Shown here in pieces: positions 1-6,373 of a stretch of DNA of 11,558 nt (its first letter is position 1; the number at the start of each line of letters is the position of its first letter). A program made the translations under genes and the position numbers. The stretch lies in assembly GCA_900540495.1 (NCBI GenBank), contig UQGA01000034.1, forward strand, positions 1-11,558. Reading direction: 5' to 3'. The notes beneath the pieces are model-generated. The model saw nothing but the letters and a program-made list of their open reading frames with translations. It made no database searches and was not told where the DNA came from. This stretch comes from an uncultured Eubacteriales bacterium (GTDB lineage: Bacteria; Bacillota; Clostridia; Christensenellales; CAG-138).

Positions 1-39
1 AATCACATTTCCGCAGTAGAAGAAATTTTAACAGAATAA
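1..39 (+). CDS. Possible C-terminal tail of an upstream gene
   Basis: Frame 1 is open from the window edge and reads NHISAVEEILTE before a TAA at 37-39. About 20 bases later there is a hairpin with A- and T-runs at its ends, the arrangement expected after the last gene of a transcript, and then the start of a mobile-element gene. Twelve codons are too few to identify a family. The base composition is AT-rich, unlike the chromosome to the right, so if real it belongs to the same mobile element as the DUF3847 remnant. It could equally be a chance open frame. Confidence 0.3.
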   Translation, partial: NHISAVEEILTE

Positions 40-58
40 GAGAGAAAAAGTTTTTCCC

Positions 59-93
59 AAAAAGGGCAGCCGAGAAAATCGACTGTCCTTTTT
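59..93. terminator. Bidirectional terminator-like hairpin
   Basis: A 15-nt arm at 59-73 (five A, then GGGCAGCCGA) pairs with 79-93 (TCGACTGTCC then five T) around a GAAAA loop, with one mismatch and one G-T pair. The A-run on one side and T-run on the other make it usable in either direction. It lies between the possible gene tail ending at 39 and the DUF3847 start at 126, so it probably closes the upstream mobile-element transcript. Confidence 0.6.
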
Positions 94-110
94 CTATGCC
101 TATGAGCAGA

Positions 111-116
111 AAGGAG
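111..116 (+). promoter_or_regulatory. Ribosome binding site of the DUF3847 remnant
   Basis: AAGGAG with a 9-nt spacer to the ATG at 126. It favours that ATG over the in-frame ATGs at 96 and 102, which lie upstream of the site, so the true protein begins MTKPREKTREEL. Confidence 0.6.
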
Positions 117-125
117 CGACCAACC

Positions 126-329
126 ATGACAAAGCCAAGAGAGAAAACCCGCGAGGAATTGACCGCCGAGATTGAGGACGGGAAGAAGAAAATCCGGCAG
201 CTTGAAAACCGGGAAAAGGTGTTGCGGCAAAAACTGTCCCAAGAGGAACGCCGGACGCGCAGCCACCGGCTGATCGTCCGGGGCGCGGTCTTTGAGAGCA
301 TTGTGCCGGAAGCCAGGCCCATGACCGGC
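126..329 (+). pseudogene. DUF3847 protein, 3'-truncated remnant
   Basis: Starting at the ATG served by AAGGAG, the first 65-68 residues are a highly charged predicted coiled coil (MTKPREKTREELTAEI, then a KKKIRQLENREKVLRQKL stretch) followed by RLIVRGAVFESIVPEA. From memory of the family, this is the N-terminal half of DUF3847, a small accessory protein of about 120 residues that is usually encoded immediately upstream of a MobA/MobL relaxase in integrative and mobilisable elements of gut Firmicutes. Its biochemical role is not established. The family sequence stops around residue 66, and the frame runs directly into relaxase-like sequence, so the C-terminal half is missing. Composition is more AT-rich than the chromosome from nifJ onward, consistent with acquired DNA. 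Confidence 0.7.
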
Positions 330-335
330 AAGGGC

Positions 336-392
336 AAACCCCATTGTCACATCATGCTTCCCATGCGCCCCCTTGGCGAGCGCGGCGCGTGG
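336..392 (+). pseudogene. Fragment of a MobA/MobL-type relaxase (HxH motif)
   Basis: In the same frame as the DUF3847 remnant, 19 codons read KPHCHIMLPMRPLGERGAW. This matches the metal-binding segment of MobA/MobL relaxases, usually seen as NPHAHIMLTMRPLNExGxW, where the two histidines bind the metal of the nicking centre. In an intact element this segment lies about 130 residues inside the relaxase, which begins after the DUF3847 gene. Here it directly follows residue ~66 of DUF3847, so several hundred bases are missing. After the Trp the match stops, and the frame runs on to a stop at 537-539 through sequence that serves as the nifJ terminator on the other strand. It is too short to function. 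The identification rests on one motif plus the expected neighbour. Confidence 0.55.
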
Positions 393-449
393 GCGGTCTC
401 CCCCATCTTTGTCTTTGCCGCCCTTCCCATCCCGTGCCGCCCCTTCCGG

Positions 450-488
450 AAAAGGCGGGGCGGCATGGCGCAGGCCATGCCGCCCCGC
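450..488 (-). terminator. Intrinsic terminator of nifJ
   Basis: A perfect 15-bp inverted repeat (455-469 with 474-488, 4-nt loop) lies 37 bases beyond the nifJ stop. Read on the minus strand it is followed by C and then TTTT (453-450). The long GC stem and short T-run fit an intrinsic terminator in a GC-rich Firmicute. A second, weaker 6-bp hairpin (501-506 with 512-517) lies between it and the stop codon. Confidence 0.75.
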
Positions 489-525
489 ACCGTCCTGCGT
501 CCCGCCTCTCCGGCGGGAACGGCGC

Positions 526-3500
526 TTACATCTCGTTGAGCTTCTTGTAGTAGTCGATCTTCTCGGCGGCCTCCTTCTCGGCGCGTTCGAAGAGCTTGTC
601 GGCCACCTCGGGGAACTGCTTCTTGAGCGACGCATAGCGCACCTCGCCCATGATGAACTCCCGGTAGCTCGCCTTCGGATCCTTGCTGTCGAGCTGGAAC
701 GGGTTCTTGCCCTCCGCCGCCAGATCCGGGTTGTACCGGTACAGCGGCCAGTACCCGGCCTCGACGGCCTTCTTCGCCTCGGCCTGGCTGAAGCCCATGT
801 TGATGCCGTGGTTGATGCAGGGCGCATACGCGATGATGAGCGACGGACCCTTGTACGCCTCGGCCTCATTGACGGCCTTGAGCAACTGCGCCGGGTTGGC
901 GCCCATGCAGACCTTGGCCACGTACACATAGCCATAGCTCATGGCCATGAGGCCCAGATCTTTCTTCTTGGTGCGCTTGCCGGCCGCCGCAAACTTGGCG
1001 ACGGAGCCGGTCGGCGTGGCCTTGCTGGACTGGCCGCCGGTGTTGGAATACACCTCGGTATCGAGCACGAGCACGTTGATATCCTCGTCCATGGCCAGCA
1101 CGTGATCCAGCCCGCCGTAGCCGATATCGTACGCCCAGCCGTCGCCGCCAAACACCCAGATGGACTGCTTGGTCAGCAGGTCGGCATTGTCGATGACCTC
1201 GCGCGCGAGCGTACACGCTTCGCAGGGGCACTTCTTGCCGTTGGCCAGCCATGCGGCCTCATACTCGGTGCCGGTCAGATCGACGTCGATGCCCTCGCGG
1301 CAGGCGGCGACCAGCTTCTCGCCCGCGGCGCGCGAACCGGCCGCGTCGTCCATGTTGGCGAGCCACTCGGCGCCGGCATCCTTGATCGCCCGGTCGCACC
1401 ATTCGACGGCGATGAGCTTTTGCACCGTGTCGGCCAGACGGGCGCGGCGCTGCTTGTTGGCCAGGTTCAGCCCGAAGCCGAACTCCGCGTTGTCCTCAAA
1501 CAGGGAGTTGGCCCATGCGGGGCCCTGCCCCTTGGCGTTCCTGGTATACGGGCAGGTGGGCGCGCTGCCGCCGTAGATGGAGGAGCAGCCCGTGGCGTTG
1601 GCCACGACCATACGGTCGCCGAACAGCTGCGTGATGAGCTTGACGTACGGCGTCTCGCCGCAGCCGGCGCACGCGCCCGAGAACTCGAACAGCGGCTGGA
1701 GGAACTGGCTGCCCTTGACGGTCTTGGGGTTCACGTCCACAGCCTTCTGCTTGAGGGTCATGGCGTAATCCCAGTTGGCCTCGTCCTGCTGCGCCTCGGA
1801 CAGCGGCGCCATCTTCAGCGCCTTCTCCTTGGCGGGGCACACGTCCACGCAGTTGCCGCAGCCAGTGCAGTCGAGCGGCGAAACCTGCATGCGGAATTTC
1901 AGCCCGGCCAGCTCCTTGCCCTTGGCGTCCACGCTCACGAACCCTTCCGGCGCGTTTGCAGCCTCCTGCTCGTCGAGCAGGAACGGGCGGATGGTGGCGT
2001 GCGGGCAGACCAGCGAGCACTGGTTGCACTGGATGCAGTTTTCCGGAATCCAGCGCGGCACGTCCACGGCAATGCCGCGCTTTTCATACTTGGTCGTGCC
2101 GGTCGGCACGGTGCCGTCCGCGGACAGCATGGAGACGGGCAGCTTGTCGCCCTCCTGGGCCAGGATCGGATGGATGAAGTTGACAAAGTACGGATCGTCC
2201 GTGACCTGGATGGGCGTCGCCCCGGTGGTCGCGTCCGCCCAGCTCTCCGGATAGCGGATCTCCTCGATGGCGTTCATGCCGGCCTCGATGGCGGCGTAAT
2301 TCTTGCGAACGACGTCGTCGCCCTTCTTCCCGTAGGACTTCTTGGCGGCCGCCTTCATGTACTCGAGCGCATCCTCCGCCGGAATCACCCGGGCGAGCTT
2401 GAAGAAGGCGGACTGCATGATCGTGTTGATGCGGCCGCCCATGCCCACCTCGCGCGCCAGCTTGATGGCGTTGATATTATAGAACTTCACGTGCTGCCGG
2501 GCGATGGCGCGCTTCATCGCTGCGGGGAGTTCGCGCTCCATCTCCTCGAGCGTCCACGGGCTGTTGAGCAGGAACGTGCCGCCCTCCTTGATGCCCTCGG
2601 CCACGGCGTAGCGCGTGACATACGACGGGTTGTGGCAGGCCACAAAATCCGCCGCGTCGATCAGATACGGGCTCTGGATGGGCTTTTTGCCAAAGCGCAG
2701 ATGCGACACCGTGAACCCGCCGGACTTCTTGGAGTCGTAGGAGAAGTATCCCTGCGCGTACATGTCGGTATGGTCGCCGATGATCTTGATGCTGTTCTTG
2801 TTCGCACCCACCGTGCCGTCGCTGCCCAGGCCGTAGAACTTGCAAGCGATGGTGCCTTCGGGCGCGGCGTTGATCTGCCGGGTGACCGGGAGCGACAGGT
2901 GCGTCACGTCGTCCTCGATGCCGACGGTGAAGTGGTTCTTGCATGTGCCCGCCAGGTTCTCGTACACCGCGCCGACCATCGACGGGGTGAACTCCTTGCT
3001 GCCGAGACCGTAACGCCCGCCGATGACCTTGATCGCCGTGCGTCCCTGCTCGGTCAGCGCCGCCACCACGTCGGTATACAGCGGCTCGCCGAGGCAGCCG
3101 GGCTCCTTCGTGCGGTCAAGCACCGCGATCCGCTTGCACGTGGCCGGCAGTGCAGCGACGAACCGGTCCGCCGCAAACGGCCGGTACAGGCGCACCTTCA
3201 GCACGCCGAGCTTTGCGCCGCGGCCGTTGAGGTAGTTGACCGTCTCCTCGCACACGTCGGCGCCGCTGCCCATCACCACGATGACATCCTCTGCATCCGG
3301 CGCGCCCACATAGTCGTACAGATGATAGCTGCGGCCAGTCAGCTTGCCCACCTCGTCCATGTAGTGCTGCACGATGTCGGGGATGGCATTGTAATACCGG
3401 TTGGCGGCCTCGCGGCCCTGGAAGTAGATGTCCGGGTTCTGCGCCGTGCCGCCCTGATGCGGATGCTCCGGATTGAGCGCGCGCGCGCGGAACGCCTTGA

Positions 3501-4095
3501 CCGCCTCCATGTCCACGAGCGGCCGCATGTCCTCATAATCGATCATCTCAATCTTCTGCACCTCATGCGAAGTGCGGAAGCCGTCAAAGAAGTGCACAAA
3601 CGGCACCGACGCCTTGAGCGTGGACAGATGCGCCACCAGCGCCAGATCCATGACCTCCTGCACCGAGGCGGAAGACAGCATCGCAAAACCGGTCTGCCGG
3701 CAGCTCATCACGTCGCTGTGGTCGCCGAAGATGGACAGCGCATGCGCGGCCAGAGCGCGGGCGCTCACATGGAACACGCACGGCAGCAGCTCGCCGGCAA
3801 TCTTATACATGTTCGGGATCATGAGCAGCAGCCCCTGCGACGCGGTAAACGTCGTGGTCAGCGCGCCGCCCTTGAGCGAACCATGTACCGCGCCAGCGGC
3901 GCCGCCTTCGCTCTGCATCTCCGCGATACGCACCTGCTGCCCGAACAGGTTGATCCTGCCGTTGGCCGCCCAGTCGTCCGCCACCTCCGCCATCGGGGAC
4001 GACGGCGTAATCGGGTAGATCGCCGCCACGTCGGAAAATGCGTATGCGACGTGAGAGGCGGCGGTATTGCCGTCAATGGTCATGGTCTTTGCCAT
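526..4095 (-). CDS. nifJ: Pyruvate:ferredoxin (flavodoxin) oxidoreductase
   Basis: Cytoplasmic homodimeric enzyme converting pyruvate plus CoA to acetyl-CoA and CO2 while reducing ferredoxin, a central step of anaerobic fermentation. At about 1189 residues it is full length for the single-chain family. Numbering from the ATG at 4095: YPITPSSPMAE near 27 and E63/R113 of the pyruvate and thiamine site; GRYGLGSKEF near 360; GIEDDVTHLSL near 392 opening the gamma-type domain; two 4Fe-4S motifs, CIQCNQCSLVCP (687) and CTGCGNCVDVCP (743); then the TPP domain with CAGCGET (809), ATGC (C837), GDGWAYDIGYGG (984), NTGGQSSKATP (1018) and C1063. C809, C812, C837 and C1063 fit the proximal-cluster ligands, so all three clusters appear intact. 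Start choice: AGGAGG lies 1 nt before the ATG at 4104 but 10 nt before the ATG at 4095, so the latter is preferred. It is monocistronic, with its own promoter and terminator. Confidence 0.98.
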   Translation of the reverse strand: MAKTMTIDGNTAASHVAYAFSDVAAIYPITPSSPMAEVADDWAANGRINLFGQQVRIAEMQSEGGAAGAVHGSLKGGALTTTFTASQGLLLMIPNMYKIAGELLPCVFHVSARALAAHALSIFGDHSDVMSCRQTGFAMLSSASVQEVMDLALVAHLSTLKASVPFVHFFDGFRTSHEVQKIEMIDYEDMRPLVDMEAVKAFRARALNPEHPHQGGTAQNPDIYFQGREAANRYYNAIPDIVQHYMDEVGKLTGRSYHLYDYVGAPDAEDVIVVMGSGADVCEETVNYLNGRGAKLGVLKVRLYRPFAADRFVAALPATCKRIAVLDRTKEPGCLGEPLYTDVVAALTEQGRTAIKVIGGRYGLGSKEFTPSMVGAVYENLAGTCKNHFTVGIEDDVTHLSLPVTRQINAAPEGTIACKFYGLGSDGTVGANKNSIKIIGDHTDMYAQGYFSYDSKKSGGFTVSHLRFGKKPIQSPYLIDAADFVACHNPSYVTRYAVAEGIKEGGTFLLNSPWTLEEMERELPAAMKRAIARQHVKFYNINAIKLAREVGMGGRINTIMQSAFFKLARVIPAEDALEYMKAAAKKSYGKKGDDVVRKNYAAIEAGMNAIEEIRYPESWADATTGATPIQVTDDPYFVNFIHPILAQEGDKLPVSMLSADGTVPTGTTKYEKRGIAVDVPRWIPENCIQCNQCSLVCPHATIRPFLLDEQEAANAPEGFVSVDAKGKELAGLKFRMQVSPLDCTGCGNCVDVCPAKEKALKMAPLSEAQQDEANWDYAMTLKQKAVDVNPKTVKGSQFLQPLFEFSGACAGCGETPYVKLITQLFGDRMVVANATGCSSIYGGSAPTCPYTRNAKGQGPAWANSLFEDNAEFGFGLNLANKQRRARLADTVQKLIAVEWCDRAIKDAGAEWLANMDDAAGSRAAGEKLVAACREGIDVDLTGTEYEAAWLANGKKCPCEACTLAREVIDNADLLTKQSIWVFGGDGWAYDIGYGGLDHVLAMDEDINVLVLDTEVYSNTGGQSSKATPTGSVAKFAAAGKRTKKKDLGLMAMSYGYVYVAKVCMGANPAQLLKAVNEAEAYKGPSLIIAYAPCINHGINMGFSQAEAKKAVEAGYWPLYRYNPDLAAEGKNPFQLDSKDPKASYREFIMGEVRYASLKKQFPEVADKLFERAEKEAAEKIDYYKKLNEM

Positions 4096-4105
4096 CTGTT
4101 TCATT

Positions 4106-4111
4106 CCTCCT
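4106..4111 (-). promoter_or_regulatory. nifJ ribosome binding site that decides the start
   Basis: AGGAGG on the minus strand. It ends one base before the ATG at 4104 (too close to be used) and ten bases before the in-frame ATG at 4095 (near-ideal). This supports a protein starting MAKTMTIDGN rather than one three residues longer. Confidence 0.75.
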
Positions 4112-4140
4112 GTTTTTCATCGGCACATGTTTCGTTGCTC

Positions 4141-4164
4141 GGACCGCAAATCCGGCTGCGGCCC
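4141..4164 (-). other. Hairpin in the nifJ 5' leader
   Basis: An 8-bp stem (4141-4148 with 4157-4164, one G-U pair, 8-nt loop) lies in the ~87-nt leader predicted from the promoter. No T-run follows on the minus strand, so it is not a terminator. It could stabilise the 5' end or be neutral; I recognise no riboswitch in it. Confidence 0.4.
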
Positions 4165-4188
4165 GATTTTTCCCTTTTACCATATAGT

Positions 4189-4217
4189 ATTATAGTCCCC
4201 GCGCAAATCCGTGTCAA
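4189..4217 (-). promoter_or_regulatory. nifJ promoter, consensus sigma-A type
   Basis: Read on the minus strand, TTGACA (4217-4212) and TATAAT (4194-4189) are separated by exactly 17 bases. Both boxes match the consensus fully, so high constitutive expression is expected unless a regulator intervenes. The predicted start of transcription is near 4182, giving a leader of about 87 nt to the ATG at 4095. Confidence 0.9.
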
Positions 4218-4224
4218 TCGAGCG

Positions 4225-4241
4225 TGCAGGAAAAACCTGCA
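4225..4241. promoter_or_regulatory. Dyad upstream of nifJ -35, copy 1
   Basis: Perfect inverted repeat TGCAGG-AAAAA-CCTGCA, centred at 4233, about 51 bases upstream of the predicted nifJ transcription start and just beyond the -35 box. It resembles the second dyad at 4278-4293. Position and symmetry suit a dimeric transcription factor. No transcript is evident that would make it a terminator. The regulator is unknown; it does not look like the Rex consensus (TTGTGA-type half sites). Confidence 0.4.
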
Positions 4242-4277
4242 AAACCCGGCGATTTTTTTGCGCGCCCGCCGCTTTTT

Positions 4278-4293
4278 TGCAGGAAAAGCTGCA
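4278..4293. promoter_or_regulatory. Dyad upstream of nifJ -35, copy 2
   Basis: Inverted repeat TGCAG-GAAAAG-CTGCA centred at 4285.5, about 103 bases upstream of the predicted nifJ start. It shares TGCAGGAAAA with copy 1 and lies 52.5 bases from it, close to five helical turns, so both would face the same side of the DNA. A T6 run immediately precedes it. Possible second operator; function unproven. Confidence 0.35.
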
Positions 4294-4453
4294 CAACCCC
4301 CCGCCCGGTCGAACCGCTGCCCCGTCCCTATCAGTCCTGTCCCCGCCTACGGCGGCGCGAACGCGCCCACATCCCGGAGGAAGAGGGCGCAGGCGCAAGG
4401 GCATACCGCACCGGGCAATAGATCGAAAGTGACGAAGGAAGGGGTGCCGCCGA

Positions 4454-4666
4454 ATGAGGAAACGGGACATCGACTTCGAGTCGGAGCCGGACGGGAGACG
4501 GCGAGCGCCGGGCGGGAACGGGGGCCCGTTCCGGCCGCGGCACCGGTTTGTTCTGCGTCGACGCCGGGTGGACGGGGGGCAGCGAGCGCCGGGCGGGAAG
4601 GGAACTGCCGGGGAAAAGGAGCGGGCTTTCGGATTAATGGAAAAGGCGTTGTCGAACCGGGCATAA
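4454..4666 (+). CDS. Doubtful small ORF, 70 residues, unrecognised
   Basis: ATG at 4454 follows a purine-rich AAGGAAGGGG about 10 bases upstream, and the frame ends with TAA at 4664-4666. The predicted product begins MRKRDIDFESEPDG and is rich in Arg, Gly and Pro, with two RAPGG segments encoded by the 18-bp direct repeat, and no membrane segment or cysteine. I recognise no family. Composition alone could keep a frame of this length open in GC-rich DNA. In its favour are the ribosome binding site and the lack of any other gene in this 600-base gap; against it, the repeat and an 8-bp palindrome inside suggest non-coding DNA. Confidence 0.2.
   Translation: MRKRDIDFESEPDGRRRAPGGNGGPFRPRHRFVLRRRRVDGGQRAPGGKGTAGEKERAFGLMEKALSNRA
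4501..4599. repeat. Pair of 18-bp direct repeats and a palindrome
   Basis: The 18-mer GCGAGCGCCGGGCGGGAA occurs at 4501-4518 and again, unchanged, at 4582-4599, a period of 81 bases (27 codons). Between the copies lies the inverted repeat GGAACGGG-GG-CCCGTTCC (4515-4532), which overlaps the first copy. Two exact copies this long are unlikely by chance even at high GC, so this looks like a local duplication or a small extragenic repeat. Confidence 0.6.
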
Positions 4667-4702
4667 AAATGCCGGATGGGGCTACCGGGCACGGCATAAA
4701 TC

Positions 4703-4711
4703 TGCTATACT
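4703..4711 (+). promoter_or_regulatory. Extended -10 promoter for the permease gene
   Basis: TGC-TATACT carries the TGn extension and a five-of-six match to TATAAT. No good -35 box lies 17 bases upstream, as often accepted for extended -10 promoters. Transcription would start near 4718, leaving a leader of about 97 nt before the permease ATG at 4815. Confidence 0.55.
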
Positions 4712-4721
4712 GTGTGCGGCC

Positions 4722-4790
4722 GGCGGCCCGACTGCGCGTTTGCACGCAAAGGGCCGCCCGTCAACGGGCGGCCCGCGCCACGGGCGGCCC
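4722..4790 (+). promoter_or_regulatory. GC-rich permease leader with competing stems
   Basis: The arm GGGCCGCCCG (4751-4760) forms a perfect 10-bp hairpin with 4765-4774 across a TCAA loop. The same right-hand sequence CGGGCGGCCC recurs at 4781-4790, and its core GGCGGCCC also occurs at 4722-4729, so one arm has three possible partners. No T-run follows, so a terminator is not evident; the ribosome binding site GGGAG (4803-4807) begins 12 bases after the last copy. This could be a translational switch or simply repetitive GC-rich sequence. I do not recognise a known riboswitch class. Confidence 0.35.
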
Positions 4791-4814
4791 CGAAAAGCCG
4801 ATGGGAGAAAGGCG

Positions 4815-5954
4815 ATGACCCGCACGCCGAAACAACTGTTTTCAGCCATCCTGCGCCGGGCGCGCGCCGAAGCGGTATTGAGCATCGCTTTCGTCGCGGC
4901 GCTGCTCTCCGCGTTGTTCGTGCCGCCGGATGCGGCGTATCTTACCTATATTGATTTGCGCGTACTGTGCCTGCTGTTCTCGTTGATGGCGGTCGTGCAG
5001 GGATTTGTGCGGTGCGGCCTGTTCGACCTGCTCGCACAGCGCCTGCTCGCCGGGGAACGCACGCTCCGGGCGCTGTGCCTGCTGCTGGTGCTGTTGCCGT
5101 TCTTCGTGTCCATGCTGGTGACAAACGACGTGGCGCTCATCGCGCTCGTGCCGTTCGCCTTCTTCCTGCTGCGCCAGGCGGAGGCGGAGTCGCTGGCCGT
5201 GCGCGTGTGCGCGTTGCAGACCGTGGCGGCCAACCTTGGCAGCATGGCCACGCCCATCGGCAATCCGCAAAACCTCTATCTGTATGCGCGCTATTCGCTC
5301 GGGCCCGGGCAGTTCTTCGGTACGGTGCTGCCGCTCGCCCTCCTGAGCCTCGTCGCGCTTGCGGCGGCGGCGCTGTGGTCCGCCCCGCCCCGCGGCCGGA
5401 TCCACGTATCGTTTGCGCAGCCGGCGCGCATTGCGGACGGCCGGCGGCTCGCCGCCTATGTCGCGCTGTTCCTGCTGTGCCTTGCCGCAGTGTTCCGCCT
5501 TGTGCATTACATCGCGGCCGCCGGCGCGGCGCTGCTGCTCCTGCTGCTGGCGGACCGGCCGCTGCTCAGGCGCATCGATTACAACCTGCTGCTCACCTTC
5601 TGCTGCTTCTTCGTCTTCTCCGGCAACCTCGGCCGCATCCCGGCCGTACGCGCGCTGCTCGAATCGCTGCTGGCGCGCAACGCGCTGCTCACCGCCACCG
5701 TTGCCAGCCAGTGCATCAGCAACGTGCCTGCGGCAATCCTGCTCTCCGGCTTTACCGGCGACTGGCAGGGGCTGCTTGCCGGCGTCAACATCGGAGGGCT
5801 CGGCACGCCGGTGGCCTCGCTTGCCAGCCTGATCTCGCTTCGCCTCTATCTGAAGGAACCGGACGCCCGCGCGGGGCATTTCCTCGCCGTGTTCACGCTC
5901 GTCAACGTCGTGGGCCTCGCGCTGCTGCTCGCCGCCGCCCAGCTGCTGCCGTAA
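4815..5954 (+). CDS. Putative anion permease, ArsB/NhaD/DASS-type
   Basis: A 379-residue, very hydrophobic inner-membrane protein with roughly ten predicted helices. It belongs by motif to the ion transporter superfamily that includes ArsB, NhaD and SLC13/CitM carriers: VTNDVALIALVPF near 102 and ATPIGNPQNLYL near 145 form the first helix-hairpin region, and SNVPA near 302 followed by VNIGGLGTPVASLASL (324-339) forms the pseudo-symmetric second one. The substrate (a dicarboxylate, citrate, or other anion) cannot be told from sequence. Start: the ATG at 4815 has GGGAG 7 bases upstream; the frame is open back to an ATG at 4740, but that extension would be Arg/Gly-rich and encoded by the leader hairpins, so it is unlikely. 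It has its own promoter. A ferredoxin-like gene follows 215 bases later on the same strand, perhaps separately expressed. No arsenic-resistance partner gene (arsR or arsA) is present. Confidence 0.85.
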   Translation: MTRTPKQLFSAILRRARAEAVLSIAFVAALLSALFVPPDAAYLTYIDLRVLCLLFSLMAVVQGFVRCGLFDLLAQRLLAGERTLRALCLLLVLLPFFVSMLVTNDVALIALVPFAFFLLRQAEAESLAVRVCALQTVAANLGSMATPIGNPQNLYLYARYSLGPGQFFGTVLPLALLSLVALAAAALWSAPPRGRIHVSFAQPARIADGRRLAAYVALFLLCLAAVFRLVHYIAAAGAALLLLLLADRPLLRRIDYNLLLTFCCFFVFSGNLGRIPAVRALLESLLARNALLTATVASQCISNVPAAILLSGFTGDWQGLLAGVNIGGLGTPVASLASLISLRLYLKEPDARAGHFLAVFTLVNVVGLALLLAAAQLLP

Positions 5955-6169
5955 CGAACCGCCGGGTTTCGCTTTGCCGGAGAAAGCGGACGGGAGATGG
6001 TAGCGCAGTGCGATCCGGCAAACGGCGCGCGCCACCAGAAAGGCGGCCGCTCCCCCCTCCTTGGCGAGACGGCCCTGTCGCAGCCGAAGCAGCGCGAACC
6101 GCGGCCTCCTTTTTTCCAGCCGGGAGTCGCCCATTCCTCTTGGATAAAACTCGAAAGGAGCCTGTTTTT

Positions 6170-6373
6170 ATGAATCAGCAAATCGTGATCTTTGTAGACC
6201 CGCAGAAATGCCCGCAGGACCACCGCTGTCCCGCCATCGCCGTCTGTCCCATGGGCGCCATTTCCCAGCGGAATACCCATGCGCTGCCCGAGATCGACGG
6301 CGGCAAATGCATCGCCTGCGGCAAGTGCGTGCGCCTGTGCCCCAAGGGCGCGTTCACCGCACAGCAGGCGTAA
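6170..6373 (+). CDS. Small 4Fe-4S ferredoxin-like protein, 67 aa
   Basis: The ATG at 6170 is preceded by AAAGGAG with a 9-nt spacer. The cytoplasmic protein has two cysteine clusters. The second, CIACGKCVRLCP (C47, C50, C53, C57), is a complete classical 4Fe-4S motif. The first, KCPQDHRCPAIAVCPMGAI (C14, C20, C26), has widened spacing and only three cysteines, so a normal 2[4Fe-4S] arrangement lacks one ligand; one 4Fe-4S plus an unusual or 3Fe-4S site is possible. The total of seven cysteines is visible directly; cluster content is inference. Expected role is single-electron transfer. It lies downstream of the permease and about 2 kb from the nifJ promoter end, but no operon with either is shown. 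Its last 20 bases overlap the 3' end of the opposing phosphatase gene. The frame is open upstream through the permease gene in another phase, which is a shadow, not a fusion. Confidence 0.85.
   Translation: MNQQIVIFVDPQKCPQDHRCPAIAVCPMGAISQRNTHALPEIDGGKCIACGKCVRLCPKGAFTAQQA

Noticed and set aside
373..4818. Very long open frame (about 1480 codons) on the plus strand opposite nifJ
   Set aside because: It is the antisense shadow of the GC-rich nifJ gene: translation is dominated by Arg, Ala, Leu, His and Asp runs, shows no domain, and runs on through the nifJ promoter.
5955..6169. Terminator or promoter between permease and ferredoxin
   Set aside because: A small stem CGCTTT/AAAGCG near 5971-5990 has no T-run, the T6 run at 6110-6115 has no adequate hairpin before it, and no paired promoter boxes were found.
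4967..6373. A large protein fused to the ferredoxin in the same frame
   Set aside because: The upstream part is a shadow of the permease in another phase; the ferredoxin has its own AAAGGAG and ATG at 6170.
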